A DNA stretch of 10,233 bases from Bacteroidales bacterium UBA1182 (GTDB lineage: Bacteria > Bacteroidota > Bacteroidia > Bacteroidales > Bacteroidaceae), in the NCBI GenBank assembly GCA_002310015.1, contig DBYQ01000041.1, positions 16,727-26,959 on the forward strand, written 5' to 3'. The notes under the pieces were generated by a model. It was given only the letters and a program-made list of their open reading frames with translations, ran no database searches and had not been told where the DNA came from. A program made the translations under genes and the position numbers. Below are positions 6,943 to 10,233 of this stretch, in pieces. The first letter of the stretch is position 1. Every line of letters starts with the position of its first letter.

Positions 6943-7347
6943 TTACTTACTACGCTCTTTTCTTACTCTGGCATCAATGGAATCTATTTTATGACGCATC
7001 TCATCATTCTCTGCCGCACGGCGCACCATCATTTCAGGAGGTCCGTAAATAACGGAATTCATCCTTCTGCCCAATGTCTCCTTAAGGGCATTTGACTCCT
7101 GAATCATATCCTTTACGGCCTTGGAATCACCGGGCAACGCGACCATAGGAGTAAGGCCTTCACCCATCCGGCTGACCACAACCCCTTCCGTTATCTCTTC
7201 CGATGGGTCATCATCAGGCACATCGGGAGCCTTGTCAACCTTCTTGCTGCGGCAAGAGCTCATAAGAGCCAGCACAGCCACTGAGAATGAACAGATAATA
7301 AGAGTCCATCCCTTATAAACAAAGAGTTTTATTTTCCTGAACTTCAT
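6943..7347 (-). CDS. Small lipoprotein partnered with the radical SAM enzyme
   Basis: The 134-residue product has a positively charged N-terminus, a hydrophobic segment (residues 14-28) and a lipobox-like LMSSC with C32 as the lipidated residue. It is therefore probably an envelope lipoprotein. After the cysteine comes RSKKVDK, an acidic Asp/Pro-rich linker (about 42-51), a variable middle, a YGPP motif (101-104) and a charged C-terminal helix. The start at 7347 is preferred over the in-frame ATG at 7395, because 7395 falls inside the -7 box (7393-7400) and because 7347 puts the signal peptide at the very N-terminus. The downstream neighbour, 21 nt away, is a radical SAM/SPASM enzyme. The pair resembles the rSAM/lipoprotein system (the lipoprotein partner family is TIGR04134, as I recall), in which the lipoprotein is the supposed substrate. 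I could not confirm family membership of this short sequence itself. Confidence 0.78.
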   Translation of the reverse strand: MKFRKIKLFVYKGWTLIICSFSVAVLALMSSCRSKKVDKAPDVPDDDPSEEITEGVVVSRMGEGLTPMVALPGDSKAVKDMIQESNALKETLGRRMNSVIYGPPEMMVRRAAENDEMRHKIDSIDARVRKERSK

Positions 7348-7392
7348 ACTATTGATATGACTCCTGATGGATATGGTTAAACAAGTGTTTTG

Positions 7393-7400
7393 CAAACATA
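7393..7400 (-). promoter_or_regulatory. -7 promoter box (TATGTTTG) of the lipoprotein-radical SAM operon
   Basis: On the minus strand TATGTTTG matches TAnnTTTG. The implied transcript starts near 7386, with a leader of about 40 nt to the ATG at 7347. It is back to back with the rsmI box at 7434-7441, only 33 bases away. An AGGAG sits 13 bases before the lipoprotein ATG and could be a distant ribosome-binding site. Confidence 0.6.
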
Positions 7401-7433
7401 ACTAAAAAAAGCGGGAGATACGGGGATTTTGAC

Positions 7434-7441
7434 TACTTTTG
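7434..7441 (+). promoter_or_regulatory. -7 promoter box (TACTTTTG) of rsmI
   Basis: TACTTTTG sits within TTGACTACTTTTGTG (7429-7443), identical over 15 bases to the pyrH promoter (412-426). The implied start near 7448 leaves about 23 nt before the rsmI ATG at 7471. It rules out translation from the upstream in-frame TTG at 7429, which lies inside the promoter. Confidence 0.72.
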
Positions 7442-7470
7442 TGAATTGTATCGCACGCGCACGCACGCAA

Positions 7471-8151
7471 ATGGCAGGAAAACTATATCTGGTACCCACA
7501 CCGGTGGGAAATCTTGAGGACATCACCTTGAGGGCTTTACGCATACTCAAGGAGGTGGACCTTATACTGGCTGAGGATACCCGTACCAGTTCCGTGCTGC
7601 TCAAGCATTATGACATACATAAGCCGCTGCAGTCACACCACAAGTTCAACGAGCATGAGACATCGGCCCAGATGGCTGCCAGGATCCAGGCCGGAGAGTC
7701 TGTGGCACTTATCAGCGACGCCGGTACTCCGGGCATATCGGACCCCGGGTTCATGCTGGTAAGAGAGTGTGTACAGCAGGGTGTTGATGTGGAGTGTCTG
7801 CCGGGGGCTACGGCATTCGTACCTGCGCTGATTGATTCCGGGCTACCCTGTGACCGGTTCCTGTTTGAGGGATTCCTGCCGCAGAAGAAAGGGCGGCAGA
7901 CACGCATCAATGCACTCAAGGATGAACCCCGCACCATAGTGTTCTATGAGTCACCGTTCCGCCTGGTAAAGGCGCTGGAGCAGTTCATCGAGGCTTATGG
8001 TCCGGACCGTCAGGTTGCAGTTTGCCGCGAGATTTCAAAGGTGCATGAGGAGTGCGTGCGGGGAACATTAACAGAGGTACTTGCTCACTTCAAGGCTCAC
8101 GAGCCCAAGGGTGAGATAGTAATCATTCTTGGAGGGGCGGAAAAAAATTGA
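7471..8151 (+). CDS. rsmI: 16S rRNA (cytidine(1402)-2'-O)-methyltransferase
   Basis: RsmI uses SAM to 2'-O-methylate C1402 in the decoding centre of 16S rRNA. It belongs to the tetrapyrrole-methylase-fold (SAM-dependent) family. Motifs in the 226-residue product are LYLVPTPVGNLEDITLRAL (5-23), AEDTRTS (34-40), ISDAGTPGISDPG (81-93), LPGATAFVPALIDSGLP (110-126), F.FEGFLPQKKG (130-141) and VFYESPFRL (157-165). It is shorter than the 286-residue E. coli enzyme and lacks its C-terminal extension, as I would expect for Bacteroidetes. The ATG at 7471 gives MAGKLYLVPTPVG; an in-frame TTG at 7429 is excluded by the promoter. hflX follows 47 nt downstream and is probably co-transcribed, giving two ribosome-related functions together. 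The stop TGA lies inside an AATTGAGAATT repeat unit, which thus encodes the final Asn. Confidence 0.95.
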   Translation: MAGKLYLVPTPVGNLEDITLRALRILKEVDLILAEDTRTSSVLLKHYDIHKPLQSHHKFNEHETSAQMAARIQAGESVALISDAGTPGISDPGFMLVRECVQQGVDVECLPGATAFVPALIDSGLPCDRFLFEGFLPQKKGRQTRINALKDEPRTIVFYESPFRLVKALEQFIEAYGPDRQVAVCREISKVHEECVRGTLTEVLAHFKAHEPKGEIVIILGGAEKN

Positions 8152-8157
8152 GAATTA
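8147..8157 (+). repeat. Single AATTGAGAATT unit at the rsmI stop
   Basis: One AATTGAGAATT unit overlaps the rsmI TGA stop and is followed six bases later by the AACGCACCTGCGTT palindrome. It is the same order of elements as in the tail of the DUF4419 gene. Confidence 0.75.
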
Positions 8158-8162
8158 ATACC

Positions 8163-8176
8163 AACGCACCTGCGTT
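8163..8176. repeat. AACGCACCTGCGTT palindrome (copy 2)
   Basis: AACGCA and TGCGTT are inverted around CC. This 14-mer is the exact reverse complement of 1236-1249, so it has the same orientation relative to its upstream gene. It lies in the 47-nt rsmI-hflX gap. It could be a short hairpin in RNA or a protein-binding palindrome in DNA. Confidence 0.7.
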
Positions 8177-8198
8177 AAGTTATTGAGGATATTTTGGG

Positions 8199-9464
8199 AT
8201 GAAAGAGGAGTTTCAGGTCATAACAGAGAAGAAAGCCGAGACCGCGATACTGGTAGGCATAATTACCCAGGATCAGGACGAGCGCAAGACACAGGAGTAT
8301 CTTGATGAGCTTGAGTTCCTGGCCGATACCGCCGGAGTACGCGTCATGCGCCGTTTCACGCAAAAGATACCCCAGGCACTTGCCGCAACATACGTGGGCA
8401 AGGGTAAGCTTGAGGAGATGCATGATTACATAAAGCGCATGGAGGATATGGAGAATGAGGTGGGTATGGCTATCTTTGATGATGAACTCACAGCCAAGCA
8501 GATGTCTGCCATAGAGAGCGTGCTTGGAGTAAAGGTCCTGGACCGTACTTCACTGATTCTGGATATATTCGCCATGCGTGCCCAGACAGCCCACGCCAAG
8601 ACACAGGTGGAGCTGGCGCAGTACCGCTATCTGCTGCCCCGCTTGCAGCGAATGTGGACTCACCTGGAGCGTCAGGGCGGAGGTTCCGGTGCCGGCGGCG
8701 GTAAGGGATCGGTAGGTCTGCGCGGACCTGGTGAGACTCAGCTTGAAATGGACCGCCGTATCATAACCAAGCGCATAAGCTGGCTCAAGGAGCAGCTGGC
8801 CGATATAGACCGCCAGAAATCCACCATGCGCAAGAACCGCGGCCGTCTTATCCGCGTAGCCCTGGTAGGTTACACCAACGTAGGCAAGTCAACCCTTATG
8901 AACCTGCTCTCCAAGAGTGACGTCTTTGCTGAGAACAAGCTATTTGCAACCCTTGACACAACGGTGCGCAAGGTGGTGGTAGATAACCTGCCGTTCCTGC
9001 TCTCCGATACCGTAGGATTCATACGCAAACTGCCCACAGACCTTGTGGAGTCATTTAAATCCACACTTGACGAGGTACGTGAGGCAGACCTGCTGATACA
9101 CGTTGTAGATATATCGCACCCCGACTTTGAGGACCAGATGAAGGTGGTTGACAAGACCCTGGCTGACCTTGGTGCCGGTGACAAGCCCACCATAGTACTC
9201 TTCAACAAGACCGATGCCTACACATGGGTAGAGAAGGAGGCCGATGACCTCACTCCCGCCACACGTGAGAACATCACCATTGATGAGCTCAAGCGCACCT
9301 GGATGGGCCGCCTCAACGGCGAGTGCCTGTTTGTATCGGCACTCAAGAAGACTGGCATTGAGAATATGAGAAAAGTACTTTATGACCGTGTAAAGCAGTT
9401 GCACGTTCAGAAGTATCCGTACAATGATTTTCTTTATCCGGATGCGGAAACAATTGAGAATTGA
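8199..9464 (+). CDS. hflX: GTPase HflX, ribosome-dissociation factor
   Basis: HflX is a GTPase that binds the 50S subunit and splits stalled or stress-inactivated 70S ribosomes. The 421-residue product has the N-terminal HflX domain (about 15-215), including ATYVGKGKLEEM (63-74), FDDELTAKQ (93-101), LDRTSLILDIFAMRAQT (114-130) and the Gly-rich loop with GLRGPGETQLEMDRR (173-187). The G domain follows, with G1 GYTNVGKS (224-231), G3 DTVGF (270-274), G4 NKTD (336-339) and G5 VSALKKTG (379-386). All key nucleotide-binding residues are present and the length is normal. The ATG at 8199 is the only sensible start. It lies 47 nt after rsmI with no convincing promoter between, so co-transcription is likely. 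The last residues, IEN, and the TGA stop are encoded by an AATTGAGAATT repeat. Confidence 0.96.
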   Translation: MKEEFQVITEKKAETAILVGIITQDQDERKTQEYLDELEFLADTAGVRVMRRFTQKIPQALAATYVGKGKLEEMHDYIKRMEDMENEVGMAIFDDELTAKQMSAIESVLGVKVLDRTSLILDIFAMRAQTAHAKTQVELAQYRYLLPRLQRMWTHLERQGGGSGAGGGKGSVGLRGPGETQLEMDRRIITKRISWLKEQLADIDRQKSTMRKNRGRLIRVALVGYTNVGKSTLMNLLSKSDVFAENKLFATLDTTVRKVVVDNLPFLLSDTVGFIRKLPTDLVESFKSTLDEVREADLLIHVVDISHPDFEDQMKVVDKTLADLGAGDKPTIVLFNKTDAYTWVEKEADDLTPATRENITIDELKRTWMGRLNGECLFVSALKKTGIENMRKVLYDRVKQLHVQKYPYNDFLYPDAETIEN

Positions 9465-9483
9465 GAGTTGAGAATTGAGAATT
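9452..9483 (+). repeat. AATTGAGAATT repeat array at the hflX stop
   Basis: The units AATTGAGAATT, GAGAGTTGAGAATT and GAGAATT begin inside the hflX coding sequence and run through the stop. The first 25 bases are identical to the reverse complement of 1256-1280 at the DUF4419 gene end. A further single unit occurs at 9561-9571, bracketing the structured region between. Confidence 0.85.
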
Positions 9484-9571
9484 TTTGGAGCAGTGAGAGT
9501 AGAGTCAAGCTCGCTTGAACTCTACCGAGTCGCGACAAAAATCATGAAACGAAGTTTCATAATTGAGAATT
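9484..9571. repeat. Structured intergenic repeat-like region between hflX and the fumarase gene
   Basis: Between two AATTGAGAATT tracts lie two hairpins. GTAGAGTCAAGC (9499-9510) pairs with GCTTGAACTCTAC (9513-9525), with a single bulged A. ATGAAAC (9544-9550) pairs with GTTTCAT (9554-9560) around a GAA loop. TTTTTG at 9482-9487 is also mirrored by CAAAAA at 9536-9541, which could enclose the first hairpin. No ORF or clear TAnnTTTG promoter box is visible. The composition suggests a dispersed intergenic repeat or MITE-like relic, and it may also attenuate transcription into the fumarase gene. No T-run follows either stem. Confidence 0.5.
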
Positions 9572-9589
9572 AAATAAACAATATAGATT

Positions 9590-10233
9590 ATGGCAAATTT
9601 TAAGTATGCCCCAATGTTCCAGTTGGGCAAGGACGAGACAGAGTACTATCTGCTCACCAAGGATTATGTAAGCGTAAGCGAGTTTGAAGGCAAACCCATT
9701 CTGAAAGTTCAGAAAGAGGGTCTGACCAAGATGGCCAATGCCGCATTCCGCGATGTAAGTTTCCTGCTGCGCCGCTCACACAATGAGCAGGTAGCCAAGA
9801 TACTGCGTGACCCTGAGGCAAGTGATAACGATAAGTACGTAGCACTGACATTCCTGCGCAACGCTGAGGTATCAGCCAAGGGCAAGCTCCCTCTGTGCCA
9901 GGATACCGGTACCGCAATCATCCACGGTGAGAAGGGCCAGCAGGTTTGGACCGGATTCTGCGATGAGGAGGCTCTGTCAGAGGGCGTTTACAAGACTTAT
10001 ACCGAGGAGAACCTGCGCTACAGCCAGAACGCTCCGCTGGATATGTACAATGAGGTGAACACCAAGTGCAACCTGCCCGCCCAGATTGACATCGAGGCAA
10101 CCGAGGGTATGGAGTACCGCTTCCTGATGGTTACCAAGGGTGGCGGATCGGCCAACAAGACATACCTCTATCAGGAGACCAAGGCCCGCATCCAGAACCC
10201 CGGCACTCTGATTCCTTTCCTGGTTGAGAAGAT
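9590..10233 (+). CDS. Class I fumarate hydratase, 5' part (gene cut by the window edge)
   Basis: This enzyme hydrates fumarate to L-malate reversibly in the TCA cycle or the reductive branch that makes succinate. It is the oxygen-sensitive [4Fe-4S] class I type (FumA/FumB-like). The 214 codons present start MANFKYAPMFQLGKDETEYY. They contain PLCQDTGTAI (101-110), where C103 is the expected first cluster ligand, GQQVWTG (116-122) and MVTKGGGSANKTYLYQ (180-195), which forms part of the active-site region. The remaining cysteine ligands lie beyond the right edge. The ATG at 9590 follows an A/T-rich leader without Shine-Dalgarno, as is usual for Bacteroidetes. It is on the same strand as hflX, 125 nt downstream of it across a structured repeat region, so its promoter is unclear. 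Confidence 0.95.
   Translation, partial: MANFKYAPMFQLGKDETEYYLLTKDYVSVSEFEGKPILKVQKEGLTKMANAAFRDVSFLLRRSHNEQVAKILRDPEASDNDKYVALTFLRNAEVSAKGKLPLCQDTGTAIIHGEKGQQVWTGFCDEEALSEGVYKTYTEENLRYSQNAPLDMYNEVNTKCNLPAQIDIEATEGMEYRFLMVTKGGGSANKTYLYQETKARIQNPGTLIPFLVEK

Noticed and set aside
7348..7395. A longer lipoprotein start at 7395 (adds 16 residues)
   Set aside because: It falls inside the -7 box at 7393-7400 and would push the lipoprotein signal peptide away from the N-terminus.
7391..7396. A TTGCAA-like half-site at the lipoprotein promoter
   Set aside because: It is a single half-site overlapping the -7 box, without a partner five bases away, so it does not match the paired element of the secreted-protein promoters.
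7429..7470. An in-frame TTG start extending RsmI upstream by 14 residues
   Set aside because: The TTG lies within the promoter sequence TTGACTACTTTTGTG, upstream of the inferred transcript start. The family start is MAGKLYLVPTPVG at 7471.
8177..8198. GATATTTTGGG before hflX as a -7 box
   Set aside because: It is one position off the TAnnTTTG consensus and would leave almost no leader before the ATG at 8199.

Overview
The window reads as chromosomal DNA of a Bacteroidales bacterium (Bacteroidaceae/Prevotellaceae type). The reasons are: promoter -7 boxes of the TAnnTTTG form, mostly TACTTTTG; start codons without strong Shine-Dalgarno sequences; secreted multi-module proteins built from VDLGLSVKWA repeats and Ig-like domains; a DUF4419 protein; and a radical SAM/lipoprotein pair of a kind known from Bacteroidetes. 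I cannot place it to species.

Layout from left to right. (1) 1-218, minus: the 5' part of a secreted FISUMP-like protein that runs off the left edge. (2) 448-1158, plus: pyrH (UMP kinase), divergent from (1). (3) A perfect 13-bp bidirectional terminator separates pyrH from a convergent minus-strand operon. That operon is a 978-residue secreted protein with four FISUMP-like modules and two Big2 domains (5667-2731), followed after 12 nt by a secreted DUF4419 protein (2718-1279). The large protein is a paralogue of (1). (4) 7347-5845, minus: a two-gene operon of a small lipoprotein and a radical SAM/SPASM enzyme. It resembles the rSAM/lipoprotein system, whose function is unknown. (5) 7471 to the right end, plus: rsmI (16S rRNA methyltransferase), hflX (ribosome-splitting GTPase) and the 5' part of a class I fumarase gene. 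rsmI and hflX are close enough to be co-transcribed. The fumarase gene is separated from them by a structured repeat region.

Two non-coding patterns tie the region together. First, the two FISUMP-like paralogues share a promoter layout: a TTGCAA-N5-TTGCAA type site at exactly the same distance from the TACTTTTG box in both, although the leaders downstream differ. This suggests a common regulator. Second, four genes (pyrH, the DUF4419 gene, rsmI, hflX) have stop codons that overlap the first unit of an AATTGAGAATT repeat array. Two of these arrays share a 25-nt identical stretch, and two of the four tails carry the same 14-nt palindrome AACGCACCTGCGTT in the same orientation relative to the gene. 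This looks like a dispersed repeat family anchored at gene 3' ends.

The housekeeping genes (pyrH, rsmI, hflX, fumarase) are conventional. The parts most worth following up are the rSAM/lipoprotein pair, the shared upstream site of the secreted paralogues, and the stop-codon-anchored repeats. No tRNA, rRNA, CRISPR array, transposase or phage gene was seen. No stretch longer than about 300 bases lacks a gene; the longest gap is 219-447, which holds two divergent promoters.
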